Assembly: GCA_031963445.1 (NCBI GenBank)
Contig: JASSUH010000001.1
Coordinates: forward strand, 806,001-870,000
Length of the DNA stretch: 64,000 bases
Direction: 5' to 3'
Origin: JASSUD01 sp031963445
Lineage (GTDB): Bacteria; Pseudomonadota; Gammaproteobacteria; Burkholderiales; Burkholderiaceae
Below, piece after piece: positions 25,262 through 33,915 of this stretch. Under the pieces are notes generated by a model that worked only from the letters and a program-made list of their open reading frames with translations, was not told the DNA's origin and did not search any database. A program made the translations under genes and the position numbers. Position 1 is the first letter of the stretch, and the number at the start of each line of letters is the position of its first letter.

Positions 25262-26146
25262 TTAAGGGGCTGAGCTAAATCGCCGTAGTGTAAAGCGATT
25301 AATTTTGCCTGACGTAAGTGCAATACCAAAAAGAATGACTAGGCTGTCGATCAGCATCCCTACGCTGATGCTTTCACCTAAAAAGCATACGCTCCAGAGA
25401 GTGCCGAAGACGGGTACCAAAAAGGTCACTGACATCGCATAGGTAATGCCAGCGTTTTCCATTAAGCGGAAATAGAGGGTATAAGCTAAGCCAGTGCATA
25501 TTACCCCTAGCATGACGACTGCTATCCAAGCTTGGATGGAAACAGGTTGACTAGGCCATGTCAGTAAAGCCAGAGGCCATAAGGCGAGGGCGGCAAAAAA
25601 TTGGCTGCCGAAGGCAATTAAGCGAGATGGCATTCCATGCAAGTACTTTTTCAGATAGTTTGCCGCAAAACCATATAACGCCCCGGCCAGGAGGCCTGCC
25701 AAGACCGCGAGTAGTGTGTTAGAGGTACTTCCATCGATTTTTTCCCAGACCAGCATAGTCACGCCAGTGATCCCTGTTAGCAGGCCAATGGCTTGCAACC
25801 GTGTGAGTGGTGTGCCCAGCCATAGATAACCAATCAGCGCGCCCCACAATGGGGTCGTGGCATTTAATATTGAGCTAAAACCAGCGCTAAGAAAGAGGGT
25901 GGAATAAGCAAATAAAGAAAATGGCACCGCAGAGTTCGTGACCCCAATCACCAGTAACGGTATTGCGTTTTTCAGGACTGAACGCAAAGCACCTGGCTGC
26001 CGTACCACGGGTAATAAGATCAGCGTTGCGATACTAACGCGCAGCGCGATCAGCGCAATTGGGCCCCATTCAGGCGCGCCCAAGCGCATAAAGAGGAAGG
26101 AAGCTCCCCAAATTGCGGCAAGAAGAATGAGTTCGGCAGCGTTCAT
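25262..26146 (-). CDS. EamA/DMT-family transporter
   Basis: The 294-residue inner-membrane protein has ten predicted helices in two EamA repeats (AAIWGASFLFMRLGAPEWGP and the LTRLQAIGLLTGITGVTMLV segment are typical). Members export amino acids, metabolites or drugs. The substrate cannot be read from sequence. It stands alone. Confidence 0.85.
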   Translation of the reverse strand: MNAAELILLAAIWGASFLFMRLGAPEWGPIALIALRVSIATLILLPVVRQPGALRSVLKNAIPLLVIGVTNSAVPFSLFAYSTLFLSAGFSSILNATTPLWGALIGYLWLGTPLTRLQAIGLLTGITGVTMLVWEKIDGSTSNTLLAVLAGLLAGALYGFAANYLKKYLHGMPSRLIAFGSQFFAALALWPLALLTWPSQPVSIQAWIAVVMLGVICTGLAYTLYFRLMENAGITYAMSVTFLVPVFGTLWSVCFLGESISVGMLIDSLVILFGIALTSGKINRFTLRRFSSAP

Positions 26147-26443
26147 GATGGGACGTAATCAAAATAAAAGGGAGATGAGTCTGCTACGGCTGGGTTTAGA
26201 GGCCTATCGGGTACATGCCTGAGACCGAAGTATATATGCTCTATTTTCTGAGGGAAATGCTGAATCAATTAGCATGCACAATAGTAATGCTTTCTCCCTA
26301 TCAAATAAAAATTCCACCTTTCCCCTCCAGCACTGTTTCTCCTGCTGCATCGGCACGCGGCGTTAATGAATGGCCGAGTCCAGCATATGAAACGAGAAGA
26401 TTAGCCAAACGCATCATATTCACTCGAGATCGAACTGATTAAA
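26147..26443. other. Intergenic stretch with no supported gene
   Basis: A short plus-strand frame (26215-26442) has no protein-like features and I do not call it. Nothing else is recognised. Confidence 0.4.
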
Positions 26444-26491
26444 GTGTTAACTGCGGTGTTAACTGCAGTGTTAACTGCAGTGTTGCCTGCG
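26444..26491. repeat. Four tandem 12-bp repeats upstream of the toxin-antitoxin pair
   Basis: The unit GTGTTAACTGCA occurs four times head to tail (26444-26455, 26456-26467, 26468-26479, 26480-26491), with one change in the first copy and three in the last. The palindrome GTTAAC lies inside the first three units. The array ends 110 bp before the tumE-like start and could be an operator array. Confidence 0.7.
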
Positions 26492-26601
26492 TACTATGAA
26501 ATGGCTAGCGCTTTTTTCTGTTGTCTCTCTTTATCCATTCCTCAAGAAATAATTGTTGATATCTGATGTTAACACTCTTACAATAGCTTACAGAAACTTT
26601 T

Positions 26602-26952
26602 ATGAATGACACTGAATTGCAAACGTTGCTGGATTTGGATGATTTGCAAATGGGTATCGGTGACGGTTACTGGGTCAAATTTGACGCTTGGCCTGTATCG
26701 CCTAATGAGTATATTCCACATGGCGTTAGATATAGCTTCACGTTACATGACAAGTACGGTACTCGACTTGTTGGGTTTGATAATGCGCACGCACCCAAGA
26801 TTAAGCGTCTTAAGTTTGCTGGTAAGCGCTTAGAGTGGGATCACAAGCATTATCGGAGTGTGGTCAGCGATTACTATTTTGACTCAGCAGGGCAGCTTGT
26901 AGAGGATTTCTGGGCTTCAGTTAATCAGATGTTAAGCGAGGAAGGTGTATGA
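26602..26952 (+). CDS. tumE: TumE-family (DUF6516) toxin
   Basis: The 116-residue protein has the DUF6516 pattern: an N-terminal DDLQMGIGDGYWVKFDAW, then GVRYSFTLHDKYGTRLVGFD, WDHKHY and a C-terminal FWASVNQML helix. TumE proteins are the toxin half of TumE/TumA type II pairs. The start of the partner overlaps its end (ATGA), so the two are translated together. Confidence 0.75.
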   Translation: MNDTELQTLLDLDDLQMGIGDGYWVKFDAWPVSPNEYIPHGVRYSFTLHDKYGTRLVGFDNAHAPKIKRLKFAGKRLEWDHKHYRSVVSDYYFDSAGQLVEDFWASVNQMLSEEGV

Positions 26953-27317
26953 AAAAGCTAAGGAAAAAATTAAAGATAGGCATCATGAGCCGTGAAGAGT
27001 TTCAGCGCTATACACTTGCTATTGCTAAAGGAGAAATTAAGCCGAAACCTGGTACGCCTAAAGTTTGGTTTGAGAGTGTGGAATCAATGGCACAAATATT
27101 AAGTACTAAAAATAGGGCGCTACTTCGTATCATCAGAGAAAAACGCCCGCAGTCTTTGGGCGAGCTGCAAGCGCTATCAGGTCGCGAAAAAGCAAGCTTG
27201 AGCCGTACTTTATCTAAAATGGCCGAATATGGTTTAGTAGAGTTAGCAGAAGGACCGAGGAATTCATTAATTCCTATGCCAGTAGCAGAGAGCTTTGAAG
27301 TTGCCCCTTTTATTTAA
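26949..27317 (+). CDS. tumA: TumA-type HTH antitoxin
   Basis: The 122-residue basic protein has a winged helix-turn-helix (LLRIIREKRPQSLGELQALS then EKASLSRTLSKMAEYGLVEL) typical of MarR-like antitoxins paired with DUF6516 toxins. It would neutralise TumE and repress the operon, perhaps through the 12-bp repeats upstream. A family 2 inverted-repeat element begins at the base after its stop codon. Confidence 0.75.
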   Translation: MKKLRKKLKIGIMSREEFQRYTLAIAKGEIKPKPGTPKVWFESVESMAQILSTKNRALLRIIREKRPQSLGELQALSGREKASLSRTLSKMAEYGLVELAEGPRNSLIPMPVAESFEVAPFI

Positions 27318-27438
27318 GGAACCTCTGTAAAACCCCAAGAGCCAGGCATACCTTTGCTGCCAGTACACTAGTGCCCAATGTAAAAAAGAGAGACCTTAGT
27401 TGTTTATCCTGCCGCTCAAAGGATTTTGCAGAGGTTCT
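27318..27438. repeat. MITE-like element, family 2, copy 1
   Basis: The ends GGAACCTCTGTAAAACCCC and GGATTTTGCAGAGGTTC are inverted repeats. The element begins immediately after the tumA stop codon TAA. A second copy lies at 61516-61637. Confidence 0.65.
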
Positions 27439-27506
27439 TTAAATTTAGCTTGCTCCCAATTGTGCTAGTAAGAGTAGGTATGGTGAGCCTTCTATCGATT
27501 CAATTT

Positions 27507-28703
27507 TTAGTGAAGGTGAGGTTTAGTCGACGTTTTTGCGGTGCTTTTTTGGCTTCTCTCTTCATCTTCAGCTTGCTCATTATCAGCTGCTTCCTCTGTT
27601 CCCTCTTCTAAGTCCTCTTCATCCTCTAACAGATCCTCTTCTAGTTCGTCTTCCTCGAGCTGCCTTTCTTCAAGTTCAAGCATCGCCATCCGCAATACTT
27701 CAGCGACGGATTCAAATGATTCTTGTGGAATGTAATCGCCAATTTGAGTGCTGGTCATCAGCTGTCTAGCCAACGGTACATTTTCAAAAATGGGTATTTT
27801 AAATTGTTGTGCTAATTCAATGATCTGAGCTGCATTTTGCCCGGCACCCTTTTCTGTCACCATCGGTAGTGGCGTTTCTTCGGCTTTGTAATAGAGGCAA
27901 ATGGCAATGTGAGTTGGGTTACGCACGACGGCAGTTGAACGTTCAACCCGTGAGGAAACGGGGCTATTTTGGATTTCCTCATGCACTTCACGAATACGTC
28001 TTTTAACTTCTGGGCTGCCTTCCGTGTCTTTGTATTCTTGTTGGATGTCTTGTTTAGACATGCGTAGCTGCTTCATCAACTGGAAGCGTTCAAAGAGATA
28101 ATCAACTAGTGCAAAGACCGTGTAAAAAGCGATTAAGCACCAGAGCAGCCAGCTGGCCAGCGTGGCGGCGACGGGGATGGCGCAAGATAAGCCGCAGTGC
28201 GGTAGATAAACGAGGGTACGGCTATATTTTCTGAAAATATGCACGAAAATGGCCGTCAGCAATATCACCATTAAAATGGTGCGAAACAAGCTGTATAGCT
28301 TTTTAATCGAAAAGATGTTTTTTATATTATTGACTGGGTTAATCGCATCGAATTTTGGCTTCAGCTTCTCCGGCGCAAATAAAAAGCCGGTTTGCGTAAA
28401 GCTGGCAAAGAGCGTCATCAAGAGTAACGAAATACCCAGTGAGCCCATTAAATGCACAAAGGCTTCTGCGCAAGCGGCGAAAGATCGTTGCAGGGCCTGC
28501 TCGAAGGGGAGCGTTGAATATTCAATCGTTTTGGCCATTGCATCTTGCAACCGAACGATAAGAACTTGGCCCCCAAACCAGAACCACAAGGTGCCGGTTA
28601 GCAGCTGCAAGCCACGAATAATCAGCTCGCTTTTAACGACCTGCCCTTCTTTACGGGCATCTTGAAGTTTCTTATGGGTGGGTTGTTCGGTTTTTTCTGC
28701 CAT
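27507..28703 (-). CDS. sctU: T3SS export switch protein SctU (SsaU/YscU)
   Basis: SctU sits in the inner-membrane export apparatus and switches secretion from needle parts to later substrates by cutting itself. Four N-terminal transmembrane helices are followed by the cytoplasmic domain with the self-cleavage motif NPTH at residues 262-265. The core ends near residue 345. After it comes a very acidic tail (LEEDELEEDLLEDEEDLEEG) finishing in a Ser/Thr/Lys-rich end, about 50 residues beyond the usual length. It is the last gene of the sctV-U block. Confidence 0.93.
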   Translation of the reverse strand: MAEKTEQPTHKKLQDARKEGQVVKSELIIRGLQLLTGTLWFWFGGQVLIVRLQDAMAKTIEYSTLPFEQALQRSFAACAEAFVHLMGSLGISLLLMTLFASFTQTGFLFAPEKLKPKFDAINPVNNIKNIFSIKKLYSLFRTILMVILLTAIFVHIFRKYSRTLVYLPHCGLSCAIPVAATLASWLLWCLIAFYTVFALVDYLFERFQLMKQLRMSKQDIQQEYKDTEGSPEVKRRIREVHEEIQNSPVSSRVERSTAVVRNPTHIAICLYYKAEETPLPMVTEKGAGQNAAQIIELAQQFKIPIFENVPLARQLMTSTQIGDYIPQESFESVAEVLRMAMLELEERQLEEDELEEDLLEDEEDLEEGTEEAADNEQAEDEERSQKSTAKTSTKPHLH

Positions 28704-28742
28704 TGCAATTGCACGAGGCGCTTAGTGTTGTGTCTGATTTTC

Positions 28743-29510
28743 TTAAGTAAGAAGGCTGTGCACGAAAATTCCGATTGACTGAATACGCTCAACAAAAACA
28801 GGCAGCATTGAGTTCATCCCAACTAAGAGCATCATGCAGGTGAGCAGCGTTTTGATTGGCATGGCTAGAAAGAATACATCCAATTGCTCAGTGGCACGGT
28901 TAATTAAGCCAAGCGAGAGATCAGTCAGAATCATAATGACCACTGCGGGTAAAGCAAAACCAATGCCAAGATCTAGTACCACACGTGACTGTTTGATAAT
29001 AAAAAGAATGGTGTCTCGATCTAACGCAGGTGCCTTTCCAATCGGTAGTAATTGGTAAGAGTGGTAAATAGCCTCGAGCAATAAATTAAAACCGCCAGAG
29101 GTGAAGAAAAGGGCGCTGATGAGCTGTACAAAAAACAGTCCAAATAATGAGGTACTAGCGCCAGAGGTTGGGTTTAGCAAGTCAGCTAAACCGGCTCCGC
29201 GCACCATATCAATCAACGACCCAGCTGATTCAATAGCCCAAAATGGAATGGCAGCGAGAAAGCCAATATAAAAACCCGCTGCTATTTCGGTCATGAGGAT
29301 GCTCAGTAGCGGCATGAAATCGAGAGGAGCCCCACTGACCGCCGTTAACGCATAAGGTACCGCGGGCAAGGCGACTAGCAGCACGATGGCATTTCTGACC
29401 GGTGTCCCGCCTAGTATGCGCGTATTGGTCACAGGCAAAAGTAGCATCACCCCAAATGGACGTATCATGCAAATCATGAGCGTCTGCAACAGTGGCACCC
29501 AAACTAGCAT
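28743..29510 (-). CDS. sctT: T3SS export apparatus protein SctT (SsaT/YscT)
   Basis: The 255-residue polytopic membrane protein belongs to the SctT/FliR family and forms part of the export gate with SctR and SctS. Motifs include IRPFGVMLLLPVTNTRILGG, PFWAIESAGSLIDMVRGA and PTSGASTSLFGLFFVQL. It starts four bases after sctS. Confidence 0.93.
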   Translation of the reverse strand: MLVWVPLLQTLMICMIRPFGVMLLLPVTNTRILGGTPVRNAIVLLVALPAVPYALTAVSGAPLDFMPLLSILMTEIAAGFYIGFLAAIPFWAIESAGSLIDMVRGAGLADLLNPTSGASTSLFGLFFVQLISALFFTSGGFNLLLEAIYHSYQLLPIGKAPALDRDTILFIIKQSRVVLDLGIGFALPAVVIMILTDLSLGLINRATEQLDVFFLAMPIKTLLTCMMLLVGMNSMLPVFVERIQSIGIFVHSLLT

Positions 29511-29514
29511 GACC

Positions 29515-29784
29515 TTAACGCCTCATACTAGAAAGATGGTCAAACGCCTGATTGCTATAGTTGAGCAATACCGTGCCCATCCAGTGATAAATAATCAGCA
29601 ATGTGATGCCTGTGACGATTAGCTTAAAAATGAATTGCAGTGATTGATCTTGCAATTGCGTTAAGGCTTGCAGCAAACCGATGATAAGACTCACAACAGC
29701 CACCGCCGCTACCACAGGCAACGACAGGATTACCACAATCCACAATAGCTGGGTGGTCATTTGGACCAAAATGGCGTCACTCAT
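29515..29784 (-). CDS. sctS: T3SS export apparatus protein SctS (SsaS/YscS)
   Basis: This small two-helix protein of the SctS/FliQ family forms the export gate. I chose the ATG at 29784 (MSDAILVQMTTQLLW), which overlaps the sctR stop as ATGA and gives 89 residues, the normal length. The open frame extends 13 codons further upstream. Motif LPVVAAVAVVSLIIGLLQAL is typical. Confidence 0.92.
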   Translation of the reverse strand: MSDAILVQMTTQLLWIVVILSLPVVAAVAVVSLIIGLLQALTQLQDQSLQFIFKLIVTGITLLIIYHWMGTVLLNYSNQAFDHLSSMRR

Positions 29785-30428
29785 GAGTACGACAGTATTA
29801 GTTGTGAGAGCAGTTTTTCCCAACCACCCATCAGTACAAAGAGAAGGATTTTAAAAGGCAGCGCAATCGTCAGCGGCGACATCATCATCATCCCAAGCGC
29901 GAGCAGGATGACCGATACAATCAAATCAATCGCAATAAATGGCAAGAAAATCAGTAAGCCCATTTTGAACGCTTCAATTAATTGGCTGACCGCAAATGCT
30001 GGCATGAGCACGAGCAGTGAATCAGCTTTAAGGCGATCTTTATATTGCTCAGGCCAAGTGCGCTTGCCGATATCAGCAAAAAACTGTATCTGTTTAGCGC
30101 GCGTATTCTTTTTTAAGAAATCGCGATACGGCGCAATGACAGAATCATCAATTTTCTCGATAGCCGCTGGCGAATCTAGTTTAATCGGATGCTCGTTGAG
30201 CGCGTCTTTAATCTGAAACCCAACCGGTGCCATGATATAGGCGGTCAGAATCAGCGCCAGCGTATACAGCGCAATATTAGGTGGCACCTGTTGCAGGCCA
30301 ATTGCATTGCGCAAAATCCCAAGCACGATTGAAAGCTTCAAAAATGACGTCCCTAATATGATTAGGGTTGGCAAGATCGACAGCAGAAAAAGAAAAAGGG
30401 TGAGCTGGAGTGGGCTATTAAGCAGCAT
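29781..30428 (-). CDS. sctR: T3SS export apparatus protein SctR (SsaR/YscR)
   Basis: The 215-residue membrane protein belongs to the SctR/FliP family. Motifs include LGTSFLKLSIVLGILRNAIG, LQQVPPNIALYTLALILT, MPAFAVSQLIEAFKMGLLIF and LGMMMMSPLTIALPFKILLF. It overlaps sctQ by 11 bp and sctS by 3 bp, so translation is coupled. Confidence 0.95.
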   Translation of the reverse strand: MLLNSPLQLTLFLFLLSILPTLIILGTSFLKLSIVLGILRNAIGLQQVPPNIALYTLALILTAYIMAPVGFQIKDALNEHPIKLDSPAAIEKIDDSVIAPYRDFLKKNTRAKQIQFFADIGKRTWPEQYKDRLKADSLLVLMPAFAVSQLIEAFKMGLLIFLPFIAIDLIVSVILLALGMMMMSPLTIALPFKILLFVLMGGWEKLLSQLILSYS

Positions 30429-31449
30429 CGTTAGTTGTCTCAGACTGAATCATATGGGTAATTTTTGCGCCCAAACGTTCGCCAATTTGTACTAGGGTCG
30501 CGCTGGCAATTAATTGGCCTTGCGCACGTATATTAATTTCTGGCGTGGTTTTAAAGTCAGCTTCTAACACATCACCAAGATTGAGTTGGGATAGCTGCGA
30601 CAGAGGCACGCTCATGCGTCCAATTTCAAAGACTAATGTAATCGGTAATGACGCAACGGTACTTTCTAGTGAGGTATTGGGAGTCTCGGAAGGAGAATTA
30701 ATTTCGTCGTCTGATTGATACATGATGTTTTCAACTTTAAATTGGTTCTCGTCAAGCTGCTGCACCTGAACCCACGTTTGATTGATAGCGAGCAGTAAGC
30801 TTCCGTCTGCAAGCGGTGCTTGCCGGCTGGCCATGATCACGTCACCCACGCTCAACGTGCTAAGCTCGACCACACTTAGATGCGCAAGTCCTGCGCTAGC
30901 TTGCAGGGTAATGGTGCGCTCATCAGTAGGCTTTGCCTTGTGAGGTAGAGTTTGCGCTAGTTCATTGAGCCAGGTAGGCGGAAAATGCTCAAGGTATAGG
31001 CTCAGCCACAGGCGTTGCTTTGGCTCCACTAAAGATAAAGTGAAAGCGGGCGGAAGCAGCATTGAGACTGGTCCGTTGAGCGCTTTAACAGAAGGCGGAG
31101 CAAGATCATGCTGCACGCACCAGTCAAACCAAGGAGCGAGCGCGCAGGTTAACGCAGCTTGATGCAGCTCAGGGGTTAAGGAAGCGAGATCTGGCACAGA
31201 GATGGTTGGCTCTAGCCATTCAAGCAACATGGATTCATCAACCCAAGCAAGCACGGTTTGCCCGTCAAGCGACAGCTCGATCATCCATAGTTCATAGCGT
31301 GCTTCCTCCTCAGACTCAGTAGGAGGCGTGACGCTAAGTTGCATTGCCAGGTTATCGGTTTTGGCAAAGCGTCCTGCGCTAATCGTTTGATATAAGCGAG
31401 CAAGCGCAGGCGGACACGTTGGGATGTTAAAAGAAGCAGGTTCAACCAT
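30418..31449 (-). CDS. sctQ: T3SS cytoplasmic ring protein SctQ (SsaQ/YscQ)
   Basis: SctQ builds the cytoplasmic sorting platform and belongs to the FliM/FliN family. The C-terminal SpoA domain (ITLVFEIGRMSVPLSQLSQL then LGDVLEADF, ATLVQIGERLGAKI) is clear. A first SpoA-like stretch (LSVVELSTLSVGDVIMASRQ) lies before it. In many systems an internal start makes a shorter C-terminal product. None was judged here. Confidence 0.88.
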   Translation of the reverse strand: MVEPASFNIPTCPPALARLYQTISAGRFAKTDNLAMQLSVTPPTESEEEARYELWMIELSLDGQTVLAWVDESMLLEWLEPTISVPDLASLTPELHQAALTCALAPWFDWCVQHDLAPPSVKALNGPVSMLLPPAFTLSLVEPKQRLWLSLYLEHFPPTWLNELAQTLPHKAKPTDERTITLQASAGLAHLSVVELSTLSVGDVIMASRQAPLADGSLLLAINQTWVQVQQLDENQFKVENIMYQSDDEINSPSETPNTSLESTVASLPITLVFEIGRMSVPLSQLSQLNLGDVLEADFKTTPEINIRAQGQLIASATLVQIGERLGAKITHMIQSETTNDAA

Positions 31450-31981
31450 GAGGGCGTTTAATTTGAATTTCTAGTTCATAACCAGTTGGCACGGTGTTTT
31501 CCAATTTCTGCTGAATCGACTGAAGCGCTTTCAGCTGTTTCTCGGAAGCCGCGTTAATGGTCATGCGGATTTTCTTTTTTTCGTCTTGGCCGGTTTGTGC
31601 AGCGACGACCATTTCGGCGCCAAACAGCTCACCAGGAGAAACGACGCGTAATTCAAGCGTGCCACGATTTTTTGTGAGAACACTCGAATCTGGCGCAAAG
31701 GCTGTGCTAGCAAATTGCTGGATAGCTGGATCAATGCCGCCGCTTACTCCTTTGCTCTGACTGATGCCACTTTGATTCAATAATTTGTCAGCCGCGATAT
31801 TAAACCAACTGAGCGGCAACATGAGTAAAGCAAGCAAATGAGGTAGTGTTTTACGTTCATCATCGCGGCGAGGCCCAAGCAGTTTTTTAAAATACTGCGC
31901 TTGATCTTGCGAAGGTTGCCGCTGCTGCTGCGAGTCTGGCTGACGCTTTCTGTCAATAGCGTGGATTGGGTCGATGTTCAT
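31442..31981 (-). CDS. sctP: T3SS needle-length/substrate-switch protein SctP (SsaP-like)
   Basis: The assignment rests mainly on position between sctO and sctQ, as in SPI-2. The protein is Gln/Lys-rich at the N-terminus and has a compact C-terminal domain (GTLELRVVSPGELFGAEMVV, RMTINAASEKQLKALQ and YELEIQIKRP) resembling the substrate-switch domain. I chose the ATG at 31981, preceded by AAGGAG. Its start overlaps sctO by 29 bp. Confidence 0.75.
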   Translation of the reverse strand: MNIDPIHAIDRKRQPDSQQQRQPSQDQAQYFKKLLGPRRDDERKTLPHLLALLMLPLSWFNIAADKLLNQSGISQSKGVSGGIDPAIQQFASTAFAPDSSVLTKNRGTLELRVVSPGELFGAEMVVAAQTGQDEKKKIRMTINAASEKQLKALQSIQQKLENTVPTGYELEIQIKRPHG

Positions 31982-32348
31982 CTTGCTCCTTCTGTAGGAG
32001 TTGCAATTTTTCCTGTTTGGCAATGCATTGCCGCAGCGCCTCATTTAATTCATTACGCTGATGCTCCAAATGCCTAATCTCAGCTTGCTGTTGTGCACGT
32101 TCTGTTTGCAATTCTTGCGCTTTAGTATGGTAACCGCTTAGCTCACGGCGCAATTCTTTTAGCTTCTCTTCCTTATATACACTCTGCTCTTGGCTGCGCT
32201 GGCGCCAGATTTCGATAACCTCAGCATGCTCTCGCTCAAGGCGTTCAATCAGTTCATATAAGGAATGAATCTTTTCATTAATGCCATTGATTTCAGTGCG
32301 TAATCGATTTTCTCGATGGCTCTTAACAGCAATCAAACGCTCCCACAC
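31953..32348 (-). CDS. sctO: T3SS stalk protein SctO (SsaO/YscO)
   Basis: The 131-residue protein is one long coiled coil (charged heptads from LIAVKSHRENRLRTEINGI through LERAHAEV-like repeats). This is the structure of the FliJ/SctO stalk that connects the SctN ATPase to the SctV gate. It lies downstream of sctN, separated from it by a pair of inverted-repeat elements. Confidence 0.82.
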   Translation of the reverse strand: MWERLIAVKSHRENRLRTEINGINEKIHSLYELIERLEREHAEVIEIWRQRSQEQSVYKEEKLKELRRELSGYHTKAQELQTERAQQQAEIRHLEHQRNELNEALRQCIAKQEKLQLLQKEQDEHRPNPRY

Positions 32349-32370
32349 GCTCTATCCTCTACGATTTTCG

Positions 32371-32472
32371 AGGACCTGTTTAGGACCTTCCTGGCGCCCT
32401 TGCGCCGCCTTGCCGTACGTTCTTGTACTGTCTGCGGCGGCGCAAGACCACCAGGAAGGCCCTAAACAGGCC
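32371..32472. repeat. Large inverted-repeat element, family 3, copy A
   Basis: The left arm GGACCTGTTTAGGACCTTCC pairs with a right arm closing GGAAGGCCCTAAACAGGCCC, with only two changes over the first 22 positions. The inner parts also pair (TTGCGCCGCC with GGCGGCGCAAG). It interrupts the interval between sctN and sctO. Transcribed on either strand it would form a long hairpin. Confidence 0.65.
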
Positions 32473-32477
32473 CTTTA

Positions 32478-32590
32478 AGATGTTTAGGGCCTCTCGTAGG
32501 CGCTCTCGCGCCTCCTTGCCGTACGTTTTTTGTTACTACCTGCGTCAGCGTCAGCACAAGACCACCGCGAAGACTCTAAACCAGCTCTTT
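32478..32590. repeat. Inverted-repeat element, family 3, copy B (degenerate)
   Basis: It shares the interior GCCTTGCCGTACG-like core and the ends (TGTTTAGGGCC and ACTCTAAACCAG) with copy A, but has accumulated changes. It lies in tandem with copy A and reaches the sctN stop. Confidence 0.5.
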
Positions 32591-33915
32591 TAATATCCTA
32601 CGGCTTGCTCTAGTTCAGCCTGCGTTTCGCTTAGCTCAATTTGCTCGGCTTCGCGTTGGCACAGAAATTGGGTAATGGCTGCGCGTTTATCTAAAGCTTC
32701 ATCCGCTTCGGCGTCAAAGCCGCGTTGATATTCGCCCACGCGTATCAGCAAATCGATGTCATCGTAACGTGACCAGAGTCGCCGCAATTTGCCTGCGGAT
32801 TGCTGCAAATCAGGCGATGTCACGTGTGGCATTACGCGGCTAATGCTACGCGGCACATCAATCGCTGGGTAATGGTTGCGCTCAGCAAGCGCGCGCGAAA
32901 GGATGATGTGTCCGTCAAGAATGGAGCGCGTTTCGTCGGCCACGGGTTCATTCATATTGTCGCCCTCTACCAAGACCGTATAGACGCCGGTAATGACGCC
33001 TTTCTCGCCTTGGCCTGCCCGCTCAAGTAAGCGCGGCAGCGACGCAAATACGCTAGGTGGATAACCATTCGCAGATAACGGTTCACCCGCAGCAATTCCT
33101 AGCTGTCGGGCGGCACGCGCATAACGCGTGATGGAATCGACCATCAGTAATACGCTTTTGCCTTGATCACGGAAGTATTCAGCAATGGTGGTCGCTACAT
33201 AAGCTGCCTTATAGCGCTCCAAAGCTGGCCTATCAGAGGTGGCTACTACAACCACCGCGCGGGCGCGTGTCTGCTCATCAAAAACACGCTCAAGAAATTC
33301 GCGCACTTCGCGTCCCCGCTCACCAACCAGTGCTAACACCACGACATCAGCAAGATTGCCGTGCATCATCATGCCTAAAAGCGTGCTTTTACCTACCCCA
33401 GCGGCCGCAAAAATACCTACCCGCTGACCTTGGCCGCAGGTAAGCAGCCCATCGATAGCACGAATGCCCAGCGGCAATGGCTCACTGACTAGGGGGCGGG
33501 TTAGGGGGTTGGGTGCTTCGCTGTTAATGGGGCGTGTCTCGCAAGGGCCACTAGGAGCGTGGCCACGCAAGATGCGACCGAAACCATTTAAGACAGAACC
33601 AATTAAATGCTCGCCCAATTCAATTTCAAGTTGGTGGCCTAAACGTTCAACTTCCGCGCCGGCAGCAATACCCAATGGATCTTCAAACGGCGAGAGAACC
33701 GCGGTTTCTTGCTGCACGCCAACTACCTCAGCCATCAGCTGATGCGGACCAACACGGCATAATTCACCAAGTTGTGCACCCGGTAAATAAGCGTGCAGCG
33801 CAGTTGAATCAACGCTGTGAACGCGCCCGGTGGTGCGTACACCGCTTGTTAGTACTGGCAGCTGCAAGCGTTTATTTAGCTCGCGCTGAATTTGCTCAGC
33901 ATCAGGCTGCCTCAT
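32590..33915 (-). CDS. sctN: T3SS ATPase SctN (SsaN/YscN)
   Basis: SctN is the hexameric ATPase that strips chaperones and unfolds substrates. I chose the ATG at 33915 (MRQPDAEQIQREL), which overlaps the sctV end by 14 bp and gives 441 residues, close to family length. The Walker A motif AAGVGKST is at about 171-178. Other family motifs are LVGERGREVREFLE and VLLMVDSITRYARAARQLGI. Confidence 0.95.
   Translation of the reverse strand: MRQPDAEQIQRELNKRLQLPVLTSGVRTTGRVHSVDSTALHAYLPGAQLGELCRVGPHQLMAEVVGVQQETAVLSPFEDPLGIAAGAEVERLGHQLEIELGEHLIGSVLNGFGRILRGHAPSGPCETRPINSEAPNPLTRPLVSEPLPLGIRAIDGLLTCGQGQRVGIFAAAGVGKSTLLGMMMHGNLADVVVLALVGERGREVREFLERVFDEQTRARAVVVVATSDRPALERYKAAYVATTIAEYFRDQGKSVLLMVDSITRYARAARQLGIAAGEPLSANGYPPSVFASLPRLLERAGQGEKGVITGVYTVLVEGDNMNEPVADETRSILDGHIILSRALAERNHYPAIDVPRSISRVMPHVTSPDLQQSAGKLRRLWSRYDDIDLLIRVGEYQRGFDAEADEALDKRAAITQFLCQREAEQIELSETQAELEQAVGY

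Noticed and set aside
26215..26442. 75-codon plus-strand frame before the tandem repeats
   Set aside because: It has no family, no clear ribosome site and mixed composition.
27541..27769. Ser-rich plus-strand frames opposite the end of sctU
   Set aside because: They are the complement of the acidic Glu/Asp tail of SctU.
33239..33742. Plus-strand frames opposite sctN and sctV
   Set aside because: They are antisense shadows of strongly conserved T3SS genes.
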